Below are positions 1 through 9,148 of a stretch of 59,912 nucleotides of DNA, piece by piece. The stretch's first letter is position 1, and every line of letters starts with the position of its first letter. The position numbers and the translations under genes are program-made. The notes beneath the pieces are model-generated. The model was not told where the DNA came from, did no database searches, and saw only the letters and a list, made by a program, of their open reading frames with translations. Source of the stretch: Candidatus Caldatribacterium sp. (GTDB taxonomy: Bacteria > Atribacterota > Atribacteria > Atribacterales > Caldatribacteriaceae). The stretch spans positions 1 to 59,912 of the forward strand of contig JANXBI010000051.1 of assembly GCA_025060675.1 (NCBI GenBank), read 5' to 3'.

Positions 1-158
1 CAGATCTTGATGCGAAACTCCTTGGCATTGACCCTGGGGCACCAATACTCCTCCTTGAGAACGTGACGTACGATGTGCAAGACCGACCCATTGACCTTTT
101 CATTTCCCGTTTCCGAGGGGACAAAGGGAAGGTTAGGGTGAAAGTTTTGAGGAGCTAA
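1..158 (+). CDS. GntR-family transcriptional regulator, C-terminal fragment (UTRA domain)
   Basis: Only the last 51 codons are inside the window (reading frame from base 3, stop TAA 156-158). The segment reads like the end of a UTRA effector-binding domain: a G-x-P-I-L-L-L-E strand, then a TYDVQDRPID segment (the usual ty-x-x-grPie), then F-R-G-D-K-G (the usual rgDryrf) and a basic last strand. UTRA domains bind small sugar or metabolite effectors in HutC/FarR-type GntR repressors. The next gene starts 4 bases after this stop, so the regulator is probably part of the sugar operon it controls. The DNA-binding part lies upstream, so the effector and operator cannot be judged. Confidence 0.7.
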   Translation, partial: DLDAKLLGIDPGAPILLLENVTYDVQDRPIDLFISRFRGDKGKVRVKVLRS

Positions 159-161
159 GTT

Positions 162-1025
162 ATGGGAGCACTTCGTTACGCTGTGCATGCCTATGCTTGG
201 ACCTCAAGGTGGACGCGTAGTGCTCTGTGCCTTCTTGCGAAGGCCCGAGAGCTTGGGTTTGATGCTTTTGAGGTTCCTCTCATGGATCTTGAGGAGATAG
301 AACCCCAGGCGATTCGGAAAGAAGCCGAACAACTTGGTCTTCTTTTGGTGACTTCTACCGTTCTCTCTGAGGACACTGACGTTTCGTCTCCTGAAGCTGC
401 CATTCGCCAAAGGGGTATTGCATACCTTATGCGCTGTGTTGAAGTTGCAGCGGAGATGGGAGCCCTAAGTCTTTCGGGAGTCATCTATGGAGCTTTGGGA
501 AAACGAATTGCCACTTTCCCGGGTCGAGAGTATTTCGAACGCGCTGCTGAAGTGTTGCGGGAAGTCGCTCGAAGAGCCCAGGAGTTCGGACTGATTTTGG
601 GCATTGAGCCTGTGAATCGATATGAGTCCTTTCTCATCAACACGTGCGATCAGGCCCTTGAGCTCCTTGGGATGGTGGGGGAACCAAACGTTCGAATTCA
701 CCTTGATTCGTACCACATGAATATCGAGGAGAACGATTTCTACACTCCCACGAAAAAGGCTGCTCCTTATCTTTGCCATTACCACCTGAGCGAGAGCCAT
801 AGGGGTATTCCTGGTACTGGAACTGTGGACTGGGATGGAATCTTTCGAGCTCTTGCAGAAAGCGGGTACAGGGGCATCGTAGGGATGGAATCATTTGTCG
901 AGGTTTCAGACTCTATGCGAGCAGGAACATGCATTTGGCGGAAGATGGCTCCATCAAGCGATGTGCTCCTTCGGGAGGGTCTTGCGTTTCTTCGGGATCT
1001 TGAGAGGCGGCATTTTGCCCTTTAA
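162..1025 (+). CDS. Sugar 3-epimerase, D-tagatose/D-allulose (psicose) 3-epimerase type
   Basis: This 287-residue protein belongs to the AP-endonuclease-2-like TIM-barrel sugar epimerases. Residues E149, D182, H208 and E243 line up, at a constant offset of three, with the metal ligands E152, D185, H211 and E246 of Pseudomonas cichorii D-tagatose 3-epimerase; H185 and R214 match its H188 and R217. Length is normal for the family (about 290). It should interconvert C3-epimeric ketoses in the cytoplasm using Mn2+ or Co2+. The ATG is preceded by GAGGAG at the end of the regulator gene. The following ABC importer, kinase and dehydrogenases place it in uptake and conversion of a rare ketose or polyol. 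The exact sugar cannot be read from sequence; L-ribulose or xylulose epimerisation is also possible. Confidence 0.85.
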   Translation: MGALRYAVHAYAWTSRWTRSALCLLAKARELGFDAFEVPLMDLEEIEPQAIRKEAEQLGLLLVTSTVLSEDTDVSSPEAAIRQRGIAYLMRCVEVAAEMGALSLSGVIYGALGKRIATFPGREYFERAAEVLREVARRAQEFGLILGIEPVNRYESFLINTCDQALELLGMVGEPNVRIHLDSYHMNIEENDFYTPTKKAAPYLCHYHLSESHRGIPGTGTVDWDGIFRALAESGYRGIVGMESFVEVSDSMRAGTCIWRKMAPSSDVLLREGLAFLRDLERRHFAL

Positions 1026-1035
1026 GGGGGCAAAA
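1013..1035. other. Short hairpin between epimerase and substrate-binding-protein genes
   Basis: TTTTGCCC (1013-1020) can pair with GGGCAAAA (1028-1035) around a 7-base loop. The hairpin spans the epimerase stop codon. No T-run follows on the plus strand, so it is more likely an mRNA-stability or processing element than a terminator. Confidence 0.4.
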
Positions 1036-1062
1036 AATAAACACCAGAGGAGGTTTTAGGAT

Positions 1063-2196
1063 ATGCGGCGTGGTTTCGGTGTGCTCCTTGTGTTCCTTCT
1101 TGTGCTTGGTGTTACCATGGCCGTGTGGGGAGAAGATATTCCAAAGATTACCATCGGATGGACTCCACCGGATATCACAGGAGTTTTCAAAACCGCAACG
1201 GACTTCTTTGAAAAAGCTGCAGCGGATGCTCGAAATCACGGGATTAACGTAGAAATCATCACCCGTGCCCCTGCTGCCCATACCGCATTTGCTGATCAGA
1301 TAGCCATCATCGAAGACTTCATTCAGCGGAAAGTTGACGTGATTGCTATTTCGCCTATTGAGGTTGAGGTGGTGAAACCAGCGCTCCAAGAAGCGAAAAA
1401 GGCTGGTATTCCAGTTATCGTGGTGAACCTTCTTGAACCTATTGAGGGAGTTGATGTAGACTGCTACATCGGTTTTGATAACACAGTAGCGGGAACAATC
1501 TCGGCGTACGCAGTGGTTGACTACTTCGGTGGTCCAGGAGTCCTCGGTGAGGGAGAGAAAGTGGACGTAGCTCCAGAAACCTTCCTGGACCTTGAGTTCT
1601 GGCAGAAGCTCTACACTCCTGAGGTTATTGCCAACCTTAAGGACAAAATTAAAGCCACCGGAGCAATCATCGAGGGTATTGCTGGTGGATTCTTCTCCAC
1701 GGCTCGGCTTCGTGGTTTCCATGCGGTTATCGACCAGTTCCCGGGCATCAAGATTGTCACCACACTTCCTGCAGACTGGAATAGAGAAAAAGCTATCAAG
1801 GTTACCGAAGACATCCTTGCTGCAAATCCAAAAGGCACACTTGACTTCATCTGGGCGGCTTCAAACGAGATGGGTCTTGGAGCAATGCTCACCTGTGAGC
1901 GTCTTGGCAGAACAGAGGTCAAGATTTTCACAAACGATGGGACTCCTGAGTCGGTGGAACGGATTCGAGAAGGACGACTCATTGCTGAGACTTGGCACGG
2001 CTTCCCAGAGTGGGGTTGGTATGGTACAAAGTATGCTGTGATGCTTGCGCTGGGTCTTAAGGATCAGGTGCCGCAGTTTGTAGACATTCGTCCACGGACC
2101 GAATGGCAAGGAAATGCTGACATGTTCTATCCGAATCCCTACCTCGAACCAATTGATTGGGAAGCCATTAAGAAAGCATATCTTGAGAAGAAGTAA
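1063..2196 (+). CDS. Sugar ABC transporter substrate-binding protein (CUT2 type, Peripla_BP_4)
   Basis: A 377-residue binding protein with an N-terminal signal peptide (basic MRR, hydrophobic core to about residue 20, cleavage probably near residue 23, before E-D-I-P). The body follows the RbsB/XylF-like pattern: an opening beta strand (KITIGW), D-V-I-A-I-S-P at the first ligand-site loop, GIPVIVVN, and FTNDGTPE in the C-terminal lobe. It captures a sugar outside the inner membrane and passes it to the RbsA/RbsC-like pair encoded downstream (3007-5526). It is about 60-70 residues longer than RbsB, partly from an insert around residues 165-205. The ATG follows AGAGGAGG at a good distance. A strong hairpin lies directly after the stop codon. 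Confidence 0.9.
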   Translation: MRRGFGVLLVFLLVLGVTMAVWGEDIPKITIGWTPPDITGVFKTATDFFEKAAADARNHGINVEIITRAPAAHTAFADQIAIIEDFIQRKVDVIAISPIEVEVVKPALQEAKKAGIPVIVVNLLEPIEGVDVDCYIGFDNTVAGTISAYAVVDYFGGPGVLGEGEKVDVAPETFLDLEFWQKLYTPEVIANLKDKIKATGAIIEGIAGGFFSTARLRGFHAVIDQFPGIKIVTTLPADWNREKAIKVTEDILAANPKGTLDFIWAASNEMGLGAMLTCERLGRTEVKIFTNDGTPESVERIREGRLIAETWHGFPEWGWYGTKYAVMLALGLKDQVPQFVDIRPRTEWQGNADMFYPNPYLEPIDWEAIKKAYLEKK

Positions 2197-2205
2197 GGAA
2201 GATGT

Positions 2206-2225
2206 TGGCCCCCGCAAGGGGGCCA
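2206..2225 (+). other. Intercistronic hairpin after the binding-protein gene
   Basis: TGGCCCCC (2206-2213), loop GCAA, GGGGGCCA (2218-2225): an 8-bp perfect GC-rich stem with a stable tetraloop, followed only by TTTG. Such hairpins behind binding-protein genes usually protect the upstream mRNA 3' end or partly terminate, giving more binding protein than downstream products. Which applies here is inference. Confidence 0.65.
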
Positions 2226-2245
2226 TTTGAAAGGAGTGACGTTCT

Positions 2246-3013
2246 TTGGACCTTGGATTTGCGGGAAAGGTTGTTATTGTCACCGGTGGAGGGGCTGGCA
2301 TTGGTGAGGCTACGGTACGCCTTTTTGCTGAAGAAGGCGCAAAGGTTGTCATTGCCGATGTTGACCCAGTAAGGGGGAAAAAGCTCGAGGACGAGCTTAC
2401 CGCGAGGGGATACACCGCAGCGTTTTATGAGGTTGATGTTGCGTGTGGAGAAAGCGTTGCTCGGATGACTGAAGAAGTTATCAAGCGTTTTGGAACTGTT
2501 GATGTTTTGGTGAACAATGCTGGGGTCTATGCAAAGGGTGATGTGTTGGCGTTCAAAGAAGAGGATTTTGAGCGGCTTGTAGACATCAATGTGAAGGGAG
2601 TTGTTCTCTGTACGCAAAGCGTGGGAAGACACATGGTGGAGAAAAGAGACGGGGTTATCGTGAACGTTGCCTCAGAGGCTGGACTTGTTGCCATTGCGAA
2701 TCAAATGGTGTATAACCTCACGAAGGCAGCGGTTATTTCCATCACCAAAAGCTGTGCAGTGGACTTTGCACCTTTTGGCGTTCGGGTGAACTGTGTGTGC
2801 CCTGGGACGACGTACACGCCTCTTGTGGAAGAGGCGCTTAAAAGAGAAAAAGATCCTGAAGGTGCGCGTCGGCGTCTTGAAGAGTCCCGTCCACTTCGAA
2901 GGCTTGGTAAACCTGAAGAGATTGGGGCAGCAATCCTCTTTCTTGCTTCACCCCGCGTAGGATACGCGACTGGTGCGGTTTTGAGTATTGATGGAGGCTA
3001 CACCGTATGGTGA
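2246..3013 (+). CDS. SDR-family NAD(P)-dependent oxidoreductase
   Basis: A classical short-chain dehydrogenase of 255 residues. It shows the N-terminal TGGGAGIG cofactor motif (residues about 13-20), NNAG near residue 90, an active-site Y-N-L-T-K (Tyr and Lys near 155-159) and the C-terminal S-I-D-G-G-Y strand. The start is TTG with AAGGAGTGA about nine bases upstream; no better ATG is available. It sits between the binding protein and ATPase genes of a sugar importer, overlapping the ATPase start by 7 bases. It therefore probably oxidises the imported polyol or sugar or reduces its keto form. The substrate cannot be assigned. Confidence 0.85.
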   Translation: MDLGFAGKVVIVTGGGAGIGEATVRLFAEEGAKVVIADVDPVRGKKLEDELTARGYTAAFYEVDVACGESVARMTEEVIKRFGTVDVLVNNAGVYAKGDVLAFKEEDFERLVDINVKGVVLCTQSVGRHMVEKRDGVIVNVASEAGLVAIANQMVYNLTKAAVISITKSCAVDFAPFGVRVNCVCPGTTYTPLVEEALKREKDPEGARRRLEESRPLRRLGKPEEIGAAILFLASPRVGYATGAVLSIDGGYTVW

Positions 3014-4506
3014 TGTCGTTTCCTGTCCTCTCAGTCCGTGATGTGAGTAAGTCCTTCCCTGGGGTGCGAGCTCTCAACAAGGTAAGCATGGACGTTCTCC
3101 CGGGCGAAGTGCACGCGCTCCTTGGGGAAAATGGGGCGGGAAAGAGTACTTTGATGAAAATCATAAGTGGTATCATTCCCAAAGACAGCGGAGAAATCCT
3201 TCTTGATGGGAGACCGGTGCACTTCTTTTCCCCCCGAGATGCTCTGAACGCTGGAGTTGCTCTTGTACAACAGGAGCTTTCCCTCGTGCCTTACCTGAGT
3301 ATTGCGGAGAACATATTTCTTGGGAGATGGCCAAAAAGAGGCGTTCAGGTTGATTGGGGAGCGATTGTCTCTGCAACACGACGTCTCCTTGAGCGTTTTG
3401 GTATTCAGGAAGACCCGAGAACCCCAGTGGGTTCTTTGAGCGTAGCGGAACAACAAATGGTGGAAATTCTCAAGGCGATAAGCCGTCCAAACGTCCGCTT
3501 ACTCCTTCTTGACGAACCTACTTCAGCGCTGAGTGAGGATGAGGTTCATCGTCTCTTTGAGTTGATTTCTGAGATTAAAAAGACTGGTATTGGCATCATT
3601 TTTATTTCTCATAAGCTCAACGAAGCTTTGCGTATTGCTGACCGGATTACGGTGCTTCGGGATGGCCAGAAGGTGATCACCGAGGAAGCCTGTCGTCTTG
3701 ATGAACGAATGCTTTTTGAGTATCTCACGGGAAAACCAGTGGCTTTTACCGAAATAGCTCACGACGGGGATCATGCAGACGCAGCTTTTGCCCTTTCCCT
3801 TGAGGGTTTTTCGGTTGGTGGATTTGTACGGGACGTTACGCTAAAGATTCGAAAAGGTGAGGTATTTGTGCTCTTCGGCCTTGTAGGTTCGGGGCGGTCG
3901 ACTTTGGCTCGGGGCCTTTTTGGACTTGAGCATGCCGAAGGGAAAATGATGCTCGGAGAACGTGTTGTTCGGCCCCGCAGTCCGCAAGAAGCTATCGCCT
4001 TGGGAATTGGGTATCTTCCCGAAGATCGGCGGAATGCCCTGGTGTACGAGCTTCCGGTCTTTGCAAACATTACCTTAGCTGTTCTTTCTTTGGTGTCACG
4101 GCGAGGGATTCTTCGTATTCGGGAAGAGACACGTCTTGCGGAGGATTTTGTTCGCTCCCTACGCATTAAGACCCCAACTGTTTTCCGAGAAGTTCTCTAT
4201 CTGAGCGGAGGAAATCAACAAAAGGTTCTCCTTGCTCGTTGGTTGGCACGAAAGCCAAAGCTGCTCATCATGGATGAACCAACTCGTGGAATTGATGTAG
4301 GTGCGAAATTCGAAATTCGAGAAATGGTTCGCAATCTTGCTCGGCAAGGATTAACCGTTCTGTACATCACCTCTGAACCGGTGGAGGCTATCGAAGTGGC
4401 AGATAGGATCGCTGTTATGCGGAATGGTCGCATCATCCGTATTTTCGATCGCCCAAAAGAGGTGGATAAAACGACGCTTCTTGCTGTAGCCAGCGGGGTT
4501 TCCTGA
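3007..4506 (+). CDS. Sugar ABC transporter ATP-binding protein (RbsA/MglA/XylG family, two ATPase domains)
   Basis: 499 residues with two tandem nucleotide-binding domains, the normal size for CUT2 ATPases. The first has Walker A GENGAGKST (about residues 38-46), a signature LSVAEQQ and Walker B LLLLDEPTSAL. The second has the degenerate Walker A GLVGSGRST typical of this family, signature LSGGNQQK and Walker B LLIMDEPTRGID. It powers import through the permease encoded next. The ATG at 3007 overlaps the SDR stop; an ATG at 3013 is the alternative. Confidence 0.95.
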   Translation: MVMSFPVLSVRDVSKSFPGVRALNKVSMDVLPGEVHALLGENGAGKSTLMKIISGIIPKDSGEILLDGRPVHFFSPRDALNAGVALVQQELSLVPYLSIAENIFLGRWPKRGVQVDWGAIVSATRRLLERFGIQEDPRTPVGSLSVAEQQMVEILKAISRPNVRLLLLDEPTSALSEDEVHRLFELISEIKKTGIGIIFISHKLNEALRIADRITVLRDGQKVITEEACRLDERMLFEYLTGKPVAFTEIAHDGDHADAAFALSLEGFSVGGFVRDVTLKIRKGEVFVLFGLVGSGRSTLARGLFGLEHAEGKMMLGERVVRPRSPQEAIALGIGYLPEDRRNALVYELPVFANITLAVLSLVSRRGILRIREETRLAEDFVRSLRIKTPTVFREVLYLSGGNQQKVLLARWLARKPKLLIMDEPTRGIDVGAKFEIREMVRNLARQGLTVLYITSEPVEAIEVADRIAVMRNGRIIRIFDRPKEVDKTTLLAVASGVS

Positions 4507-4521
4507 AGGGGGTGTTTGCAA

Positions 4522-5526
4522 GTGTCTCAGCACAGAGTGCTTGCTTGGCGTGGAGGAGACTTGATAAGCCTTCTTCTAAAAGGCGGCTCCCTTGTGGGAC
4601 TGATCGCGCTAAGTGGGGTTTTTGCAATCCTTTCTCCGTATTTTTTCACCTTGAGTAACTGGCTTAACGTTTTTCGTCAGGTCGCAGTTGTACTCATCGT
4701 TGCCTCAGCGCAAACTATGGTCATCATCACGGCTGGCATTGACCTCTCTGTGGGTTCAGTGTTAGCCCTTGGAGGATGTCTTGCTGCAGTAGCTATGAGT
4801 TACTGGGGGTGGCCCTTCGCTAGCGGGGCACTTTTGGGTCTTTTTTTCGCAACTCTTGCTGGTTTGGCAAATGGGGCCATTATTGCTAAGGGGAAAATTC
4901 CGGACTTCATTGCTACCTTGGGAATGCTTGGAGCGGTTCGAGGTATTGCCTTGCTCATCACAGGTGGGCTTCCGGTTCCCTCACACTTTACGGCGACAAA
5001 GCTTGCGGGGTACCTCCCGGAGAGTATTGTGTGGCTTGGGAGTGGCCACCTTGGTGGTATTCCTGTCCCTATGATCTTTGCCCTTCTTGTTGTTGCTGCA
5101 ACATGGTTCATTCTCAACCGTACAACCTTTGGTCGTTCATTGTATGCAGTTGGCGGAAATCGGGAAGCGGCGCGAGCTGCGGGGATTAATGTGGACCGTG
5201 TTAAGATTCTTGTGTACGGCGTTTCTGGGTTGTACTGCGGCTTTGCAGGGCTTGTCCTCGTGGGGCGGATGAACTCAGCAAACGCCCTTATGGCCGAGGG
5301 TCTTGAGCTTCAGACCATTGCTGCTGTGGTAATCGGTGGAACGAATCTTTTTGGGGGTAAGGGATCGGTCTTTGGGACCCTTGTAGGAGCAATCCTTATG
5401 GGGGTCCTCTCGAATGGTCTGAATCTTCTTAATGTTGAGCCTTTCTGGCAGCGGGTGGTCAACGGACTCTTGATCGTTGCTGTTGTGGTTTTCGACCAGT
5501 GGCGTAGGAGAATCGTGCGAGACTGA
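4522..5526 (+). CDS. Sugar ABC transporter permease (RbsC family)
   Basis: About 334 residues with eight to ten hydrophobic segments and the RbsC-family landmarks: IDLSVGS after the second membrane segment, IPDFIATLG in the middle, GRSLYAVGGNREAARAAGI in the cytoplasmic coupling loop and VVIGGTNLFGGKGS near the C-terminus. It forms the inner-membrane channel of the CUT2 importer. A TTG at 4516 lies only about three bases behind the AAGGGGGTG Shine-Dalgarno stretch, so the GTG at 4522 is the better start. Confidence 0.92.
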   Translation: MSQHRVLAWRGGDLISLLLKGGSLVGLIALSGVFAILSPYFFTLSNWLNVFRQVAVVLIVASAQTMVIITAGIDLSVGSVLALGGCLAAVAMSYWGWPFASGALLGLFFATLAGLANGAIIAKGKIPDFIATLGMLGAVRGIALLITGGLPVPSHFTATKLAGYLPESIVWLGSGHLGGIPVPMIFALLVVAATWFILNRTTFGRSLYAVGGNREAARAAGINVDRVKILVYGVSGLYCGFAGLVLVGRMNSANALMAEGLELQTIAAVVIGGTNLFGGKGSVFGTLVGAILMGVLSNGLNLLNVEPFWQRVVNGLLIVAVVVFDQWRRRIVRD

Positions 5527-5541
5527 AAACGGAGGGAGATT

Positions 5542-6561
5542 ATGGAGAAGGTATCTTTTGTTCTTGTCGGAGCAGGGCGTGCTGGAATGGTACATGGGCG
5601 GAACCTTGTGCACTACATTCCCGAAGGAGAGCTCAAGGCGGTTGTGGACGTGGATGAAGCAAAAGCGAAGGAAGCGGCTCAGGAACTCGGTGTTCAATAC
5701 TATACCTCTTTTGAAGAGGCCTTAGAAAGAGAAACTTTTGATGCGGTGTGTATCGCTTCCTTGACGTTCACGCATCGTGGCATAGTTGAACAGGCAGCAC
5801 GTGCTAAGAAGCACATCTTCTGTGAAAAGCCTCTTGCACAAAACCTTGAGGAAGCAATGGCGATGAAAAGAGCTGTTGAAGAAGCGAGAGTAAAGTTCCA
5901 GATTGGCTTCATGCGTCGATACGATCCGGAGATTCGTCAAGCCTTTTCGATGGTACAAGAGGGGGCCATTGGTGACCTTGTGTTCATAAAGTCGACGGGG
6001 AGAGGTCCTGGTCTTCCTCCCTCCTGGATTTGGGATCGGGCAAAAAGCGGAGGGATGCTCGCCGAAGTTTCGTCACACGACATTGATGCTGTTTTGTGGT
6101 TTGCCCAAAAGAAGCCTCTACGAGTCTTTATGGAGGCAAGGAATTTCAAGTCTCCTGAGGCACGGGAATCTTTTCCCGATTTCTACGATCATTATCTGCT
6201 CATCATCACCTTCTGTGATGGTCCTTTTGGTATTGTGGACGGAGGGTGTCCGGTAGGATACGCCTACGATGCACGGATGGAGATTTTGGGAACCAAGGGT
6301 ATGATTCGGATCGGTGAGGCTGAGGGAAGGGGTCCTGTGCTCTATACCCTTGACAAAAAAGCTGTCCGTGATACTCAAGCTGGTTGGGCTCTGCGTTTTA
6401 AAGAAGGGTACCTTGAGGAGCTTAAAGCCTTTATTCATTCTATCCTTGCCGATACAACACCCACTCCATCCCTTGAGGATGGACTTCGAGTGGTGCGAAT
6501 TGTCGAGGCGGGGCACGCATCCCTGGCTCTTGGGAAGCCGGTCGAAGTGGAGGAGTGGTAA
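5542..6561 (+). CDS. Gfo/Idh/MocA-family oxidoreductase (inositol 2-dehydrogenase-like)
   Basis: 339 residues. The N-terminal Rossmann fold has VGAGRAGMVHGRN (about residues 9-21) and the family signature CEKPLAQN (about residues 94-101), which carries the catalytic Lys. The C-terminal domain has GGMLAEVSSHDIDAVLWF, holding the conserved D-x-x-x-H-like pattern of inositol and sugar dehydrogenases. It oxidises a ring or open-chain sugar hydroxyl with NAD(P). It overlaps the kinase gene that follows. The substrate is unknown; scyllo/myo-inositol is a possibility, but no other inositol gene is nearby. Confidence 0.88.
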   Translation: MEKVSFVLVGAGRAGMVHGRNLVHYIPEGELKAVVDVDEAKAKEAAQELGVQYYTSFEEALERETFDAVCIASLTFTHRGIVEQAARAKKHIFCEKPLAQNLEEAMAMKRAVEEARVKFQIGFMRRYDPEIRQAFSMVQEGAIGDLVFIKSTGRGPGLPPSWIWDRAKSGGMLAEVSSHDIDAVLWFAQKKPLRVFMEARNFKSPEARESFPDFYDHYLLIITFCDGPFGIVDGGCPVGYAYDARMEILGTKGMIRIGEAEGRGPVLYTLDKKAVRDTQAGWALRFKEGYLEELKAFIHSILADTTPTPSLEDGLRVVRIVEAGHASLALGKPVEVEEW

Positions 6562-6563
6562 GT

Positions 6564-8090
6564 GTGGCCTTTCTCATCGGATGCGACCTTGGGACGACGG
6601 CCACGAAGACTGGGATTTTTGACACTGAGGGAAACGTTTTAGCTGTTGCTCGGGAGAGCTCGAACATTATCTACGGTCAAGATGGGAGTGTCACGCAGGA
6701 TCCTCAAGAGATGCTCCTTTCCGTGGTACGTACCGTGAAGGAAGTTGTGGAGAAAAGTGGGGTACATCCGAGGGATATCCTTGCTCTGGCTCTCGATGGC
6801 CAGATGGCGGGCATTATGGGAGTGGATGCGGAGGGGGAAGCGGCAACTCCATACGATTCTTGGCTCGATATTCGCTCTGCCCCATATGCTGAGGAGATGA
6901 AGCGAAAAGCTGAAGAGCTTATTATCCGTAGGTCTGGTATGGGGCCGAGTATAAACCACGGGCCTAAAATACTCTGGTGGAAACGAGAGTATCCAGAAGT
7001 GTACCGGCGTATTGTGAAGTTTACTGTTCCAGCTTGCTGGATAGCGCAGAAATTTGCAGGGCTTAAAGGAGACGCGACATACATTGACTACACGTATATT
7101 CACTTTTCCTGCTTTGCTAATCTCGAAACGAAAAACTGGGATGAGGAAATTCTTGGACTTTTTGATATTGAGAAAGAGAAGATGCCTCGCATTGTTTCGC
7201 CCTGGGAGATTGTGGGATACCTTAAAGATGAATGGGCAAAAGCTATGGGTCTTCCCTCAGGCATTCCTGTTGTTGCAGGATGCGGAGATCAAGCAGCGAA
7301 TACTTTAGGGGCAGGAGTAGTGAAACCTGGTATTGCCTTTGACATTGCTGGAACAGCATCGTGTTTTGCCGTTTTGGTGGATCGTTTCGTTCCCGATGTA
7401 CGGTACAAAACTCTCCTTTTCCCTCGCTCTGTCCTTGAGGGGTACTACTACCCCATGGCGTACATTAACGGAGGAGGTATGGATATAGAGTGGGCAAAGA
7501 ATGAGCTCTTCAGGGATTTCGCTTCGCTGCCCGATGCTTTTGCCCGTATCAATGAAGAGGTTGAGCAAAACGTCAGTCCCCCCTCAGGGCTTGTTTTCTT
7601 GCCCCATCTTCGGGGAAGGAATTGTCCTACACAGCCGTACCTTCGGGGAGTCTTTGCAGGCTTCAGCTGGGATCACACTCGGGAGCACCTTTTCCTTGCC
7701 ATTCTTGAAGGCATTGCTTTTGAGTACGCTTTTTACCTTAAGGTTTTACGGGAACTCATGCCAGAGATGGATTTTTCCGAAGTTCGAGTCATTGGTGGTG
7801 GCGCAAAATCTTCTTTCTGGAATCGCCTCAAGGCAAGTATTCTTGGTATACCCTATGTGACGTTGAACCGAGAAGAATTCTCTATTTGGGGCTCGGCGAT
7901 GGTGGCAGGATTTGCAGTGGGAGTCTTTTCGAATCTCCAAGAAAAGGCGTTCACCTCGGTTTCGAAAGTTGCGGTTTTCGAACCCGATGAAAAGCTCCAC
8001 CGACAGTACCAAGAGTTTCTCCCCTTCTATCTTGAGACGATGGAAAAGATGAACGATGTGATGACGCGTTTTAAGGCGCTCGTGCGGTAA
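6564..8090 (+). CDS. FGGY-family carbohydrate kinase (xylulokinase-like)
   Basis: About 508 residues. The N-terminal ASKHA phosphate loop is GCDLGTTATKTGIFD; the substrate-site segment is LDGQMAG; the catalytic Asp lies in AGCGDQAANTLGAG; the C-terminal adenosine motif is VIGGGAKSSFWN. It phosphorylates a pentulose, hexulose or polyol with ATP. GTG 6564, nine bases behind GGAGG, is preferred over GTG 6555, which falls inside the Shine-Dalgarno stretch. A second, divergent FGGY kinase (xylB, 10683-12170) lies nearby, so this one probably acts on a different sugar, such as the product of the 3-epimerase. Confidence 0.88.
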   Translation: MAFLIGCDLGTTATKTGIFDTEGNVLAVARESSNIIYGQDGSVTQDPQEMLLSVVRTVKEVVEKSGVHPRDILALALDGQMAGIMGVDAEGEAATPYDSWLDIRSAPYAEEMKRKAEELIIRRSGMGPSINHGPKILWWKREYPEVYRRIVKFTVPACWIAQKFAGLKGDATYIDYTYIHFSCFANLETKNWDEEILGLFDIEKEKMPRIVSPWEIVGYLKDEWAKAMGLPSGIPVVAGCGDQAANTLGAGVVKPGIAFDIAGTASCFAVLVDRFVPDVRYKTLLFPRSVLEGYYYPMAYINGGGMDIEWAKNELFRDFASLPDAFARINEEVEQNVSPPSGLVFLPHLRGRNCPTQPYLRGVFAGFSWDHTREHLFLAILEGIAFEYAFYLKVLRELMPEMDFSEVRVIGGGAKSSFWNRLKASILGIPYVTLNREEFSIWGSAMVAGFAVGVFSNLQEKAFTSVSKVAVFEPDEKLHRQYQEFLPFYLETMEKMNDVMTRFKALVR

Positions 8091-8105
8091 GGAAAGGAGA
8101 GAACG

Positions 8106-9128
8106 ATGAAGGCAGCGATTTTTTCCTATCCCCCGGCAGTACGGGTTGTCGATGTTCCCATTCCGCGAATTGGACGGGGCGAAATTCTCCTTCGAGTGCG
8201 TGCAGCAAGTCTCTGCGGAACGGATCTTCGAATTGCCCGAAGAGGGCACGGGTCTATTCCAGAGGGGACAAAACGTATTCTGGGGCATGAAGTCGTTGGG
8301 GAAATTGTTGAGGTCGGTGCCGATGTGGCGGACCTTAAGGAGGGGATGCTTGTTCTTGTTGCCCCAAATTATGGTTGTGGCAAATGTCGCTTCTGTGTTG
8401 CTGGGGCGCAACACCACTGCCCTTTTGGAAAAGCCTTGGGAATTACCGAAGACGGTGGATTTGCTGAGTACATGCGTGTCCCTGAGGCGGCGGTGCGCCA
8501 AGGCAATGTCTTTCCCCTGCCATCTGGGGCGAATCCTATCGAGTTTTCCTTTGTGGAGGCTTTGGCTTGTGTGGTTCATGGCTTTTTACCCCTTTCGGTC
8601 ACTTTCCGAGACGTGGTCCTTATCTACGGCGCAGGACCAATAGGTCTCATGTTCCTTGAGCTTGCGCGTCTTTCTGGGGCTAAAGAGATTTGGGTGGCTG
8701 ACATTAGTCCCTCCCGCTTGGAGAGGGCTGCTGCACGGGGAGCTCGAACAATCACTGTGGGAGAGAAAAAGGTTCGAGATGTCCTTCAGGATGTGGATGT
8801 AGTTGTTGTGGCTGCTCCAGCCCCTGACGCCCAGAGAGAAGCACTAGAAGTCGCCGGGGTTTTCGGACGAATTAACTTCTTCGGAGGTCTTCCTCCGAGC
8901 ATTCCCGAGGTACCTCTGGCCACAAATCTCATTCATTACAAAGAGCTTCTGGTGACCGGAACAACCCGTTCAAATAACTCTCACGTACGCCTTGCCCTTA
9001 ACCTCCTTGTGGAGAAACAGCTGAACCTTTCCTACCTTGTAAGCCATACTCTTCCCCTTGAAGCTATTGAAGACGGGCTACGGCTTATGGAGGGGAAGGA
9101 TGCTTTGAAAGTTGTCCTTATTCCGTGA
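8106..9128 (+). CDS. Zinc-dependent medium-chain dehydrogenase (sorbitol/threonine dehydrogenase-like)
   Basis: 340 residues of the MDR superfamily. The catalytic zinc site is C37 (SLCGTD), the His-Glu of ILGHEVVGE and the E of FVEALAC. The structural zinc lobe has four cysteines in CGKCRFC...HHC (about residues 95-110). The Rossmann motif is YGAGPIGLM. Polyol or sugar alcohol oxidation to a ketose with NAD(P) is the likely reaction. RBS GGAAAGGAGAG precedes the ATG. Its C-terminal half (INFFGGLP, LATNLIHY) resembles that of the dehydrogenase at 51018, so the two are paralogs. Confidence 0.88.
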   Translation: MKAAIFSYPPAVRVVDVPIPRIGRGEILLRVRAASLCGTDLRIARRGHGSIPEGTKRILGHEVVGEIVEVGADVADLKEGMLVLVAPNYGCGKCRFCVAGAQHHCPFGKALGITEDGGFAEYMRVPEAAVRQGNVFPLPSGANPIEFSFVEALACVVHGFLPLSVTFRDVVLIYGAGPIGLMFLELARLSGAKEIWVADISPSRLERAAARGARTITVGEKKVRDVLQDVDVVVVAAPAPDAQREALEVAGVFGRINFFGGLPPSIPEVPLATNLIHYKELLVTGTTRSNNSHVRLALNLLVEKQLNLSYLVSHTLPLEAIEDGLRLMEGKDALKVVLIP

Positions 9129-9148
9129 AGAAAGAAAGGAGATGGTCC

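Noticed and set aside
1013..1035. Hairpin after the epimerase gene as an intrinsic terminator
   Set aside because: The stem is followed by AATAAAC, not a T-run, and the operon clearly continues.
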